The notes below the pieces were generated by a model. It ran no database searches and was not told where the DNA came from. It saw only the letters and a program-made list of their open reading frames with translations. The position numbers were made by a program, and so were the translations under genes. Positions 1-7,277 of a DNA stretch of 64,000 nucleotides are shown piece after piece. The first letter of the stretch is position 1; each line of letters begins with the position of its first letter. The DNA is taken from contig JAHEYD010000004.1 of NCBI GenBank assembly GCA_023251795.1, positions 38,634 to 102,633 on the forward strand, given 5' to 3'. The DNA is from Nitrosotalea sp. (GTDB taxonomy: Archaea > Thermoproteota > Nitrososphaeria > Nitrososphaerales > Nitrosopumilaceae).

Positions 1-1
1 C

Positions 2-1423
2 CCAGAGCATATTTATCAGCAACACAATCTTATCTATTCTAATCAGCAAATTCAATATAATCCATCCTTACTGAAAATATCACCATATCCTTTCCAGATA
101 GAAGGCATTAAATTCTTATCACAAACTAAAAACACTTTATGTGCTGACGATGTTGGATTAGGAAAAACACTTCAAGCTATTGCTACGACATTGCACCTTA
201 ACTGTAAAAAAGTTCTTATTATATGTCCAGCCAGTGTAAAGAGACAATGGCAAGGTGAAATATCAAAATTCACATCACATCAATCACAATTAATTGAAGG
301 AACACAACCACAACGGAAAGAGCAGTATTCCTCCATCTCTCCGACCTTCTTTATCATAAATTATGAGCTCTTATTACATGACCTTCCGCTTATTAATTTA
401 AGGCAGTGGGATATGGTTATTGCTGATGAAATCACCCGCATTAAAAATTATCGTTCAAAAACCTTATTATCACTATCCCAAGTAAAAACCAATTTTAAAT
501 TAGGACTTAGTGCAACTCCATTAGAGAACAGTTTAAAAGAACTACATTCAATTTTTTCATGGATTAATCCTCATATTCTCGGAAGATGGTATGATTTTGT
601 AAATCAATATACCTATTATCGTAAAACACCGTGGAACTCTTATGAAATCACAGGGATTAAGAATAAAGAACTACTACATCTTAACTTAAAAAAGGCTATG
701 ATAAGAAGAAAGAAATCAGACGTATTTCAGCAATTGCCGTCAATCACACGTCAGGAATACTATGTACCTTTATCATCACAACAAAGGCTCTTATACGAAC
801 AAATAAGGAATAAGGTAATAACACTCATAGATAAGCCTAATTTCAATCACAATGACCAGATAAACACCCTTACAGAGCTTTTATATTTGAGGGAATGTTG
901 TTCATCGCCACGACTATTAAATCAGGATTTAAAAGAAAATGGTAAAATCCCTGAGATAATAGCTATATTAGAGCAATTAAATAAATCTAAAATAATTCTT
1001 TTTACACAATGGAAAAAATTTGGTGATTTGTTAGTTGAAGAGATACAAAAAAAATGGAAGTGTATATTTATACATGGTGATATTTTACCAGAAAATAGAG
1101 ATAAACTAATATCTGAGTTTAAGGAATCATCAGATATTAATATATTGGTCACTACCGATTGTTTAATGTATGGTATGAATTTACAGTTCTGCGATACAAT
1201 AATCCATTGTGATTTGCTTTTTAATCCTCAAAAAATGATGCAAAGGGAAGGTAGGGTTCATAGGATAGGGCAAGAAAAACCAGTAACGATTATCACTGTA
1301 ATGACTCAAGATACAATCGAGGAAAAGGTTTATAATTTATTACAGGAAAAACAAACCCTTTTTGATGAAGTAATAGAAGGACAAGTAATAGATAGGGAAT
1401 TAATCAAAAAAATAATGAGGTGA
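2..1423 (+). CDS. SNF2-family helicase-like ATPase, 5'-truncated by window edge
   Basis: The reading frame is open from base 2, so the true start lies before the window; the TTG at 191 is internal. In order: a Q-motif-like PYPFQIEG, Walker A DDVGLGKT (about 146-169), a DEIT box (IADEITRIKN), motif III GLSATPLEN, and in the second RecA lobe ILFTQWKKF, LVTTDCLMYGMNLQ and motif VI QREGRVHRIGQ. These are the hallmarks of SNF2/RapA-type dsDNA translocases. It would use ATP to remodel protein-DNA complexes, probably in replication, repair or transcription of the element. A second, divergent SNF2-like gene lies at 29065. The missing N-terminus could carry a targeting or nuclease domain. Confidence 0.85.
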   Translation, partial: PEHIYQQHNLIYSNQQIQYNPSLLKISPYPFQIEGIKFLSQTKNTLCADDVGLGKTLQAIATTLHLNCKKVLIICPASVKRQWQGEISKFTSHQSQLIEGTQPQRKEQYSSISPTFFIINYELLLHDLPLINLRQWDMVIADEITRIKNYRSKTLLSLSQVKTNFKLGLSATPLENSLKELHSIFSWINPHILGRWYDFVNQYTYYRKTPWNSYEITGIKNKELLHLNLKKAMIRRKKSDVFQQLPSITRQEYYVPLSSQQRLLYEQIRNKVITLIDKPNFNHNDQINTLTELLYLRECCSSPRLLNQDLKENGKIPEIIAILEQLNKSKIILFTQWKKFGDLLVEEIQKKWKCIFIHGDILPENRDKLISEFKESSDINILVTTDCLMYGMNLQFCDTIIHCDLLFNPQKMMQREGRVHRIGQEKPVTIITVMTQDTIEEKVYNLLQEKQTLFDEVIEGQVIDRELIKKIMR

Positions 1424-1428
1424 AAAAT

Positions 1429-1551
1429 ATGACAGATATAACGGTATTGAAATTACCAAAATATTATGGGAGGACTAAAAATAGTGAAAATAAGTGCTTG
1501 CGTCCAAAAAAGTTGAGGACAGTTTTTGGAACGATGCGGCGCAAGCAATAG
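1429..1551 (+). CDS. Possible 40-aa basic protein, overlapping an RNA hairpin
   Basis: An ATG follows the TGA of the helicase by 5 bases, with GGTGA just upstream, and opens a 40-residue Lys/Arg-rich frame. The second half coincides with a strong hairpin (1495-1547), so the DNA may be kept for its RNA structure and not for this peptide. No family recognised. Confidence 0.35.
   Translation: MTDITVLKLPKYYGRTKNSENKCLRPKKLRTVFGTMRRKQ
1495..1547 (+). ncRNA. Structured RNA hairpin presenting GAGGACAG in its loop
   Basis: Two stacked perfect stems: TGCTTGCG (1495-1502) with CGCAAGCA (1540-1547), and TCCAAAAA (1503-1510) with TTTTTGGA (1523-1530), with a 9-nt bulge on the 3' side. The 12-nt loop (1511-1522) contains GAGGACAG, the same string that starts the leaders of five promoters in this window. 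Could be a small RNA, a leader element or a processing site; direction and function are inferred. Confidence 0.45.
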
Positions 1552-1611
1552 TTAATAAGATTTTATGGTATATAAAAGTAATCTAATATTAAACTAAAAA
1601 GGTGAAAAAAT

Positions 1612-1851
1612 ATGATAAACGTAAAAATAATGAATTATAATGAATTACCAGACGATATAAAAAAGCAGCCATTATCCAACAACGGTAGTGGTAAAGAAGA
1701 TGCTCAATATTTGGTAGTTTTTAAAAATAGTAAAATAATCAGAGTAGAATCTGATGCAATGGAACCAGAAGATGCAAGTTTTTCAAGAGATTTACATTGG
1801 ATAAAAGATGCTATTCTTGAAGCATATCAAATAGCGTTGGATGAAATATGA
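1612..1851 (+). CDS. Hypothetical 79-aa acidic protein
   Basis: Preceded by AAAAGGTGAAAAAAT, a good archaeal ribosome site. Soluble, with a C-terminal helix-forming stretch (DLHWIKDAILEAYQIALDEI). Its stop overlaps the start of the next gene (ATGA), so the two are probably translationally coupled. No recognised domain. Confidence 0.6.
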   Translation: MINVKIMNYNELPDDIKKQPLSNNGSGKEDAQYLVVFKNSKIIRVESDAMEPEDASFSRDLHWIKDAILEAYQIALDEI

Positions 1852-1976
1852 GTAAAAAACTACCAAAACACCATAGACTGTTTAAACAGCTTAAAGTAGG
1901 GCTAATAACTTATGATGATTTATCCCCAGAGGATTTACAATTAATAAGAAATCACTATCCATTTTTGTTTAAATGA
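1848..1976 (+). CDS. Hypothetical 42-aa protein
   Basis: Starts inside the stop of the upstream gene (ATGA overlap). Short basic N-terminus (MSKKLPKHHRLFKQLK) followed by YDDLSPEDLQLIRNHYPFLF, which resembles small helical adaptor peptides of viral operons. Function unknown. Confidence 0.5.
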   Translation: MSKKLPKHHRLFKQLKVGLITYDDLSPEDLQLIRNHYPFLFK

Positions 1977-1985
1977 GAATAATGT

Positions 1986-2222
1986 ATGAGTGATAATTAT
2001 GAGTTAATGCGTATATGGAGAACTAAAAAAGACGGGATTAAAGATAGGTGGGGTGTAGAAGGAATTATACATGATTATGAAGCACCATTACCACAATATG
2101 AGGATAAAGATTCAGTTGATTCAGCACCTGTAACGTTAGGAGATGCAAAAGAAATTATACGTTATTTGTTGAAAAATGATTTAGTAGGATATAAGTTAGT
2201 CAAAAAAAACATTAAAATTTAA
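1986..2222 (+). CDS. Hypothetical 78-aa protein
   Basis: ATG 10 bases after the previous stop. Mixed-charge soluble protein with no recognised family; KDGIKDRWGVEGI and the C-terminal DAKEIIRYLLKNDLVGYKLV suggest a small alpha/beta fold. Part of the 1612-2374 run of small genes. Confidence 0.5.
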   Translation: MSDNYELMRIWRTKKDGIKDRWGVEGIIHDYEAPLPQYEDKDSVDSAPVTLGDAKEIIRYLLKNDLVGYKLVKKNIKI

Positions 2223-2233
2223 AAGGTGAAAAA

Positions 2234-2374
2234 ATAACAGAACAATTACATTCAATAAATCCGATATGTGATGGATGCAATGAAGAAATATTAGGATATA
2301 TAGTAAGTAGATTTCCTTATCATTTACATCCACAATCAACCTGCTTTAAGAAAGCCTTTTTGATAAAGGATTAA
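2234..2374 (+). CDS. Small Cys/His protein with an apparent ATA start
   Basis: AAAAGGTGA (2221-2229) is followed at normal spacing (4 nt) by ATA, not ATG, and then 46 open codons; the frame has no ATG, GTG or TTG in its first part. The product would contain ICDGCNEE and a later H-x10-C, a possible zinc site. Either a non-canonical start, a start lost by mutation, or a sequencing error. Two other genes here (6098, 35736) show the same arrangement with ATT. Confidence 0.45.
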   Translation: MTEQLHSINPICDGCNEEILGYIVSRFPYHLHPQSTCFKKAFLIKD

Positions 2375-2399
2375 TTTCTACTAACCGTTTTTAGAGTTT

Positions 2400-2455
2400 A
2401 TTAAACTTTAAAAGGTTTTAAATATACCCTAAGATAATTAAAAGTATGAGGACAG
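2400..2455 (+). promoter_or_regulatory. Promoter module 1 (ATTAAACTTT box, TATA, GAGGACAG leader)
   Basis: ATTAAACTTTAA at 2400-2411, TATA box TTTAAATATA at 2417-2426, and GAGGACAG at 2448-2455, 48 bp from the first box. Transcription should start at or just before GAGGACAG, giving a leader of about 12 nt before the ATG at 2460. The same layout recurs at 10035, 17287, 29010 and 40277. Confidence 0.7.
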
Positions 2456-2459
2456 TAAT

Positions 2460-2873
2460 ATGATAGATAATAGATACATAACAATAACAAAAGATGACCC
2501 TGCATATCCATTTTTGCAGGTAGTATCGAATAGGAAAAATAATGATGTAATAAAAACAGCAGCCGCTCTTTTTGATTTATTGCATACACTGCATAAAACA
2601 TCAACACAAAACAGACCGCCGTTAAATGGTTCATCACGTTTTGTTATATCAGAAAACATAGGAATTTCAAAAGGATTAATCAGCCAGTATCTTACAGTAC
2701 ATAAAAAGATTCAATCCCAGAAAGTAAAACAAGAAATCATTTCTAATCATATTGGGATACTAAAAGCGTATCCATTATCAAAAATAAGAGGTAAAAACCA
2801 GGAAGAAACGGAAAAACTACAATTACAAAAAATTGAGATGTTAAAATCAGCAAGGGAAAAGCAGATGAGTTAA
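2460..2873 (+). CDS. ParB/KorB-type helix-turn-helix protein
   Basis: 137 residues. Residues about 55-110 (SRFVISENIGISKGLISQYL ... HKKIQSQKVKQEI ... HIGILKAYPLSKI) match the HTH core of ParB/Spo0J/KorB proteins, where a recognition helix like GISKGLISQYL is followed by a second helical pair. The N-terminal ParB CTPase box (GxRR) is not seen, so it is a stand-alone DNA-binding version. It has its own strong promoter. Likely roles are partition/maintenance or transcriptional control of the element; I cannot separate the two. The C-terminus is a charged helix. Confidence 0.6.
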   Translation: MIDNRYITITKDDPAYPFLQVVSNRKNNDVIKTAAALFDLLHTLHKTSTQNRPPLNGSSRFVISENIGISKGLISQYLTVHKKIQSQKVKQEIISNHIGILKAYPLSKIRGKNQEETEKLQLQKIEMLKSAREKQMS

Positions 2874-3173
2874 ATGAGGCGAATTTGGAGATATACTTCA
2901 AAACGGGAAGTCCAACATTTAACGAGAGGGAACTTGCAAATCAACCTCACTGCTCCCGTTATGCTGAACTATAACATAAAAAAGCATAGGAGGAATTAAC
3001 TAAAATCAAAAAACATCAGACCACATTATATACCTTCGATATAGAGGTAAAGCGGAAATTTACAGAAACCATATACGGAAAAAGGTTTCTTTGTAATCCG
3101 TAACTTTGCCTCTATCAAAATGGGAATTATCAGGTTAAAACCCTGAAATACCCGAAATAAAAATAGGAGAATT
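2874..3173 (+). other. 300-bp stretch with overlapping short frames and a long hairpin
   Basis: A 41-aa ATG frame runs 2874-2999, but an overlapping frame (ending at the TAA after GCTGAACTA) looks more protein-like (EIYFKTGSPTFNEREL) and has no good start. Between 3003 and 3105 another start-less frame reads TLYTFDIEVKRKFTETIYGK. The area may be decayed coding sequence or a structured RNA; see the hairpin at 3041-3115. Confidence 0.3.
3041..3115 (+). ncRNA. Long near-perfect hairpin
   Basis: The arm 3041-3070 is almost fully complementary to 3084-3115: ATAGAGG with CCTCTAT, AAAG with CTTT, CGGA with TCCG, ACA with TGT and GAAACC with GGTTTC, around a 13-nt loop. This is far longer than a terminator stem and is not T-tailed. 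Candidates are a structured RNA, an RNase processing site or a degenerate small inverted-repeat element. Confidence 0.45.
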
Positions 3174-3428
3174 ATGCAATTAGATAAAGATGAAGGAGAA
3201 TCAACCGATAATTACGAATTTGATTTAAAGAAAACGCTTGAATCAAACATATTAAATATCTTTGCGTTTTTTATCATTTACGTTTATGTAATAATATTCA
3301 GTAAAATGATGAATAGTTTCACGTTACCAGAAATGTAAATCATAGCGTTATTTGTATTTGCGTGGTCTGTAATAAGAGCTATATCATCAGTTAATATTAA
3401 TCTCGAATATAAACCAAGAGATAAATGA
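3174..3428 (+). pseudogene. Small membrane protein gene with an in-frame TAA
   Basis: ATG at 3174 after AGGAGAATT. The first 54 residues end with one membrane segment (NIFAFFIIYVYVIIF); then TAA at 3336-3338. The same frame continues without a break for 29 more codons to TGA at 3426, giving a second hydrophobic segment (IIALFVFAWSVIRAI) and a charged tail. The intact protein would be an 84-residue two-helix membrane protein. Either nonsense mutation, readthrough or sequence error. Confidence 0.45.
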
Positions 3429-3431
3429 AAA

Positions 3432-3632
3432 ATGAGAGGTAGAATGTACGAATACTCGTTAAAATCATTGAAAGATAAAAAGGAAATACTGCTAAAAGAA
3501 AGAGACAAAATCAGAGAAATAAAACCCTTAGAAATATCAGTTATAGAAGGACATTATCTATCTATAATTACTGATATTGATATTGCAATCGAAAAATTAA
3601 CGCCGCAAAGAACACCATCACAGACATTATAA
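3432..3632 (+). CDS. Small coiled-coil protein, 66 aa
   Basis: Lys/Glu-rich N-terminal half (SLKSLKDKKEILLKERDKI) predicts a coiled coil; no known domain. Precedes the 338-aa gene by 29 bases and probably shares its transcript. Confidence 0.55.
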   Translation: MRGRMYEYSLKSLKDKKEILLKERDKIREIKPLEISVIEGHYLSIITDIDIAIEKLTPQRTPSQTL

Positions 3633-3661
3633 TAAAAATCAAAAAGGAGAACAAAGATAAA

Positions 3662-4678
3662 ATGACTTTACCACAAGAAAAAATAGATTCCTTAAATCAG
3701 TTATCCCAAATACACGGGATTCCGATTCAGGACTTAGTATCGTATTATGAAAAACACTTAGCAGACCCTAATTATAACGGAAAATTTAAAAGCCAGTCCG
3801 AATTATTGAACTATATAGATAGTTTAATAGTTGGATTTATCGGGGAATTTGCTAATAACGTAATGGATGAGGTTGAAATGCTTATTTTAGATTCATCAAC
3901 ACCAAGAGAATCAAAAAACCAAAACTACTTCAATAGGCATCTTGCATTAGCGAAAAGAACATCAGGGGACACTAAAATGAAATGGTTATCTGTAATGAAT
4001 ATGGAAGAGACAGGAGAAATGATACAACTTCCAGATTTATCAACAGGTAAGATGAAAATAAGCATTACAAAAGAAACCGACCAGACGATAGAAGCCTTTT
4101 CACGTACTGGATTATCAAACTTTACACCACAAGGATTAACGTGGGTCTCGCCAAATGAAGCGGAAAAGAAGGATTTTATCCGTAAAATAATAAAACCAGT
4201 AGAGATAGCTCAAGCAGGTAAAAATTTATCATTAAAACTTGATGGAACAGATATGATAAGTCCATTTTCATTACGCCTTATCAGTGGAACAATCAGTTCC
4301 CGAAGATTATCGAAGAAAGTGGATGATGAAACCAGGAAGGAAAGAGAATCAGGCATCATAAACATTGTTGATAAAAGTGTTGCATTGAATCCCGATTTCT
4401 TCAAAAACAAAACAATTACCGACCCAAAAGACGCATCAAAAACAAAAATCCAATATGGCGGATTTGCAGGATTTTGCGAACCTGATGATATTAGGAATAT
4501 TGATAGAGGAACACAAGCGGAATTTATCGGCTATATAACATCACCCCAAAATATGAATGTTGTTACTATTTGGACATCGTTGGTAGTAGCTCCAAAAACA
4601 CCTACACAGCGATTGAAAACAGGAAAAACCGATAACAAACAATCTGCACCAAGCGGAATTAATCCTGCTGCACTTTAA
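3662..4678 (+). CDS. Hypothetical 338-aa protein, possible ssDNA-binding partner of the Sak4-like ATPase
   Basis: Good ribosome site (AAAAAGGAGAAC). The N-terminal third is helical, with HGIPIQDLVSYYEKHL; the C-terminal half is beta-rich (SLRLISGTISSRRLSK ... IQYGGFAGFCEPDDIRN ... EFIGYITSP) and could hold an OB-like fold, ending in a disordered Lys/Gly tail. No family recognised. It sits two small genes upstream of the RecA/Sak4-like ATPase, and phage Sak4 proteins are often encoded next to an ssDNA-binding protein; that is the only basis for the suggested role. Confidence 0.4.
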   Translation: MTLPQEKIDSLNQLSQIHGIPIQDLVSYYEKHLADPNYNGKFKSQSELLNYIDSLIVGFIGEFANNVMDEVEMLILDSSTPRESKNQNYFNRHLALAKRTSGDTKMKWLSVMNMEETGEMIQLPDLSTGKMKISITKETDQTIEAFSRTGLSNFTPQGLTWVSPNEAEKKDFIRKIIKPVEIAQAGKNLSLKLDGTDMISPFSLRLISGTISSRRLSKKVDDETRKERESGIINIVDKSVALNPDFFKNKTITDPKDASKTKIQYGGFAGFCEPDDIRNIDRGTQAEFIGYITSPQNMNVVTIWTSLVVAPKTPTQRLKTGKTDNKQSAPSGINPAAL

Positions 4679-4690
4679 ACAAAAACAAAT

Positions 4691-4852
4691 ATGACGAAAA
4701 ATTCAACATCAATAAAAATAGGCGATAATGTAAGAACCATAGTGAGAGAATTAAAACTTGGTTCTTGCGTTATTGACCAGATAGAACTTGATTATCTCTA
4801 TAATCTTTTTTCAGCCTATAAATCAGTAGCAGGAATGCACGGAGTAAAATAG
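4691..4852 (+). CDS. Hypothetical 53-aa protein
   Basis: Starts 12 bases after the previous stop and ends directly against the next ATG. Soluble and mostly helical (KIGDNVRTIVRELKLG). No domain seen. Confidence 0.45.
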   Translation: MTKNSTSIKIGDNVRTIVRELKLGSCVIDQIELDYLYNLFSAYKSVAGMHGVK

Positions 4853-5002
4853 ATGTCTAAAGTTTGTTGTACTAATCCACAGTGTAATAATTATTTGATG
4901 CAATTTCATACAGTAAGTAAAGCACCAAGTCAGGATGTATGTGACGGATGCAATCAGCAGGGAACATTAGAATTTACAAAAGAAAACATAGGAGCAACAT
5001 AA
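4853..5002 (+). CDS. Zinc-ribbon-like 49-aa protein
   Basis: Contains CCTNPQC near the N-terminus and CDGC about 30 residues later, a plausible four-Cys zinc ribbon. Its stop overlaps the ATG of the ATPase gene (TAATG), implying coupled translation. Many such mini-ribbons occur in this element. Confidence 0.5.
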   Translation: MSKVCCTNPQCNNYLMQFHTVSKAPSQDVCDGCNQQGTLEFTKENIGAT

Positions 5003-6087
5003 TGGAATCATTATTACCAACGGAAGGAGAAGGATTTGTACCACAAGAAGATTTCAGTAAGATGAAATTTGATTTCACCCCAGATACTTCGCAGGGTAAA
5101 ATCGTTTTTACCATTCACGGACATAAGGGTGCAGGAAAAACGTATGGAGCTTTTGCCATAACCACAGGCAGAATAGGCGGCTTTCAAGCAGGAAGAACAG
5201 TAGCACTATCATTTGATAAAAAAACAAAAATTACAAAAGACCAATGGTTTTCCCAAGATAATATAATTGTTCATGATGGTAAAAAGTATTACGTAAAAGC
5301 ACCGCCAGATATGAGGGTAAAATCAGGATATATTTCATATCTTTACATGCAGCAGCTTCTTGATATAGAAGCTAAGAATAATCCCGATTGGATAATATTT
5401 GATGGATTTACCGATTATACTGAAATCCTTGAAATGTATATGCGATATATCAATGGTCTTAAAGCTACACAAGGATTTGCTAATCGTAATATCTGGAAAG
5501 ACAGAGGTTCTGCTATACAAGACTTACATGACAGAGCTATGAAAGCAGCCAAGGTTGGCGTAATTTATGTTACTTATTCTGATAAGGATGAGATTGTTCT
5601 TGAAGGCGAAGTAGTAACAAAAGCTGATGTACCAAAATATATTGATGTTGTGATGAAGGAAACAGATGTTGTACTGAAGGCAACTAAGGCAAAAGGAAAA
5701 GACGGAGACCTTTTCTATCTTCATGTAGAAACAACAAAATATAAGCAATATCTCGGTACTGATGGTAAAATGATGCCTATTATAGACGGTATTACTTTAC
5801 AGCAGGGAAGAACGTATAATGTAACTGGATTAGCAGAAAAAGTTATACCTACTATTCAACAAAATCAAAACGTGGGACAGGAAACTGTTTTGAAAAAACC
5901 AGAAATACCACCATTAGTCACTCCCACAGAGGTTAAAAACCTCCCTGCCCTAACTCTTACTCCAGATAGAATAAAAAATGCTATTGAGGAGATAAAAGCA
6001 GTAAGAGAACAGGATGAAGAAACAGAAAAAAACAACGCACCATCAAAAATAAAACACGAAATACCAGACCTTTTAAAATATATGTAA
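5002..6087 (+). CDS. RecA-fold ATPase, Sak4-like recombination protein
   Basis: 361 residues from the ATG at 5002 (the upstream in-frame start lies inside the previous gene). Walker A GHKGAGKT near residues 43-50 and Walker B DWIIFDGF near 133-140, followed by NIWKDRGSAIQDL and GVIYVTYS, are typical of phage Sak4/RecA-core NTPases. These promote single-strand annealing or exchange during recombination-dependent replication. The last 90 residues are Pro/Glu-rich and look disordered. Nearby primase, XPF-type nuclease and Cas4-like nuclease fit a recombination/replication module. A generic P-loop packaging role is less likely. Confidence 0.6.
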   Translation: MESLLPTEGEGFVPQEDFSKMKFDFTPDTSQGKIVFTIHGHKGAGKTYGAFAITTGRIGGFQAGRTVALSFDKKTKITKDQWFSQDNIIVHDGKKYYVKAPPDMRVKSGYISYLYMQQLLDIEAKNNPDWIIFDGFTDYTEILEMYMRYINGLKATQGFANRNIWKDRGSAIQDLHDRAMKAAKVGVIYVTYSDKDEIVLEGEVVTKADVPKYIDVVMKETDVVLKATKAKGKDGDLFYLHVETTKYKQYLGTDGKMMPIIDGITLQQGRTYNVTGLAEKVIPTIQQNQNVGQETVLKKPEIPPLVTPTEVKNLPALTLTPDRIKNAIEEIKAVREQDEETEKNNAPSKIKHEIPDLLKYM

Positions 6088-6097
6088 GGTGATTTTT

Positions 6098-6232
6098 ATT
6101 TCTACCATACAACATATTATAGATGAACTCGGAGAATTAAATTTAGCTGAATTAAGACAAATAGAAAAAGAACTCTTACATAATATCAGAGTACAGCAAG
6201 AAGAGGAACTATTAAATATAGGTAAACAATGA
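6098..6232 (+). CDS. 44-aa helical protein with an apparent ATT start
   Basis: AAGGTGA (6086-6092) lies 5 nt before ATT at 6098; the only other start, GTG at 6089, is inside that ribosome site. The product is a continuous amphipathic helix (LGELNLAELRQIEKELL). It overlaps the next gene (ATGA). One of three genes with AUU/AUA-type starts. Confidence 0.45.
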   Translation: MSTIQHIIDELGELNLAELRQIEKELLHNIRVQQEEELLNIGKQ

Positions 6233-6462
6233 TAAAAAAATCTGGATATTTATTTTTTACAATAATGTACTCTTTATTTATGGGAGTTTTAGCAGTCTTA
6301 TTTTATCAAATGATTTTCACTTATATTTTAGGAAGAACCCCGATATTATTTTATATTTTCCTTAATTTTTTTGCAGGATTTATCCCTTCTTTTTTGATAA
6401 TGTATTCTGCAAAAAGCCATCTACGAAAAGTAGAAAAACAGGATTCGGAGCAAAACAGATGA
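6229..6462 (+). CDS. Two-helix membrane protein, 77 aa
   Basis: Two hydrophobic segments (LFFTIMYSLFMGVLAVLFY and ILFYIFLNFFAGFIPSFLI) joined by a short loop, with a charged cytoplasmic-type tail. Overlaps both neighbours. Function unknown; small membrane proteins are common in archaeal viruses. Confidence 0.55.
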   Translation: MIKKSGYLFFTIMYSLFMGVLAVLFYQMIFTYILGRTPILFYIFLNFFAGFIPSFLIMYSAKSHLRKVEKQDSEQNR

Positions 6463-6614
6463 ATAAAAAATCATCAATCATCAAAAAACAACGAATTTGC
6501 AGTGATGATAAATGCAGACAATTCGGATGTTTCCATCATGGAGAACATATAAAAAACGAATATTGTGATGAAAATTGCACACATAACACAGATGCAAAAT
6601 GCGAGGTAATATAA
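6459..6614 (+). CDS. Cys/His-rich 51-aa zinc protein
   Basis: ATGA overlap with the upstream gene. Contains C-x4-C-x5-C, FHHGEH, then C-x3-C and a final C, enough for two metal sites. No named family. Confidence 0.5.
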   Translation: MNKKSSIIKKQRICSDDKCRQFGCFHHGEHIKNEYCDENCTHNTDAKCEVI

Positions 6615-6615
6615 C

Positions 6616-6879
6616 ATGAGTAATGAATTATTAGCAGCCACTATAACCATAATTATTGCAGTTATTGTTATTTTAATTTATGCAATAATGAGTAAAAATC
6701 CATCAATAGTAAATAATGTTTTTCTTATATCTGGATTGGTGTTAATCATCAGCATAATAATAGCAATTGAATTTCATAGCACTTTTTTCGCTATTATCAT
6801 TATAGGAAGCTCATTTGTGTTTTTCCCTCTATTATCACTTAAAATTAATAGATTCACGGAGCAAGTTTATGGAAAATAA
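6616..6879 (+). CDS. Three-helix membrane protein, 87 aa
   Basis: Almost entirely hydrophobic: segments near residues 5-25, 34-52 and 56-75 (ATITIIIAVIVILIYAI; VFLISGLVLIISIIIAI; FFAIIIIGSSFVFFPLL). Overlaps the next gene. Function unknown. Confidence 0.5.
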   Translation: MSNELLAATITIIIAVIVILIYAIMSKNPSIVNNVFLISGLVLIISIIIAIEFHSTFFAIIIIGSSFVFFPLLSLKINRFTEQVYGK

Positions 6880-7018
6880 TATCATGTTATTTCTATTGTC
6901 ATTACTTTTAGCATTAATAATGTTTTACTGTTTAAAAACATTATCAAATAAATCTATAAGAGTAAAAAAGATACTTGATACATACGAACATAAATGGAAT
7001 ACATTTTGGGGAATATAA
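6869..7018 (+). CDS. Single-helix membrane protein, 49 aa
   Basis: Start chosen at the ATG at 6869, which has the right size and overlap. One membrane segment (IMLFLLSLLLALIMFYCL) and a basic tail. Abuts the next gene. Confidence 0.45.
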   Translation: MENNIMLFLLSLLLALIMFYCLKTLSNKSIRVKKILDTYEHKWNTFWGI

Positions 7019-7276
7019 ATGGAAGTTGCTTTAATACTATTCAATTTTTCATTGCATGGATATGCAACAGCAAGAAAAAACGATGAGATGAAAGCAGGGG
7101 CATCTTTTTTTATGGTAGTGCCTCTTTTATCAGATTTATTAATTGGCAGGACTTCAGGATATAAAAATATACTTAATCAACGTACATCAGATTTTTTACT
7201 TGTGTTTGCGGTTGCTATTGGATTAGTATCTATATTTTGGTCAATTGGATATTTAATTGGTTATATGAGGGAATAA
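7019..7276 (+). CDS. Two-helix membrane protein, 85 aa
   Basis: Two hydrophobic regions (GASFFMVVPLLSDLLIG; FLLVFAVAIGLVSIFWSIGY). A related pattern (FGYATIRNGGG ... IPLFSDL) is seen in the membrane protein at 46984: both carry GYAT, a short polar turn and a P-L-[LF]-S-D-L string, so these may be distant paralogs. Confidence 0.5.
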   Translation: MEVALILFNFSLHGYATARKNDEMKAGASFFMVVPLLSDLLIGRTSGYKNILNQRTSDFLLVFAVAIGLVSIFWSIGYLIGYMRE

Positions 7277-7277
7277 A

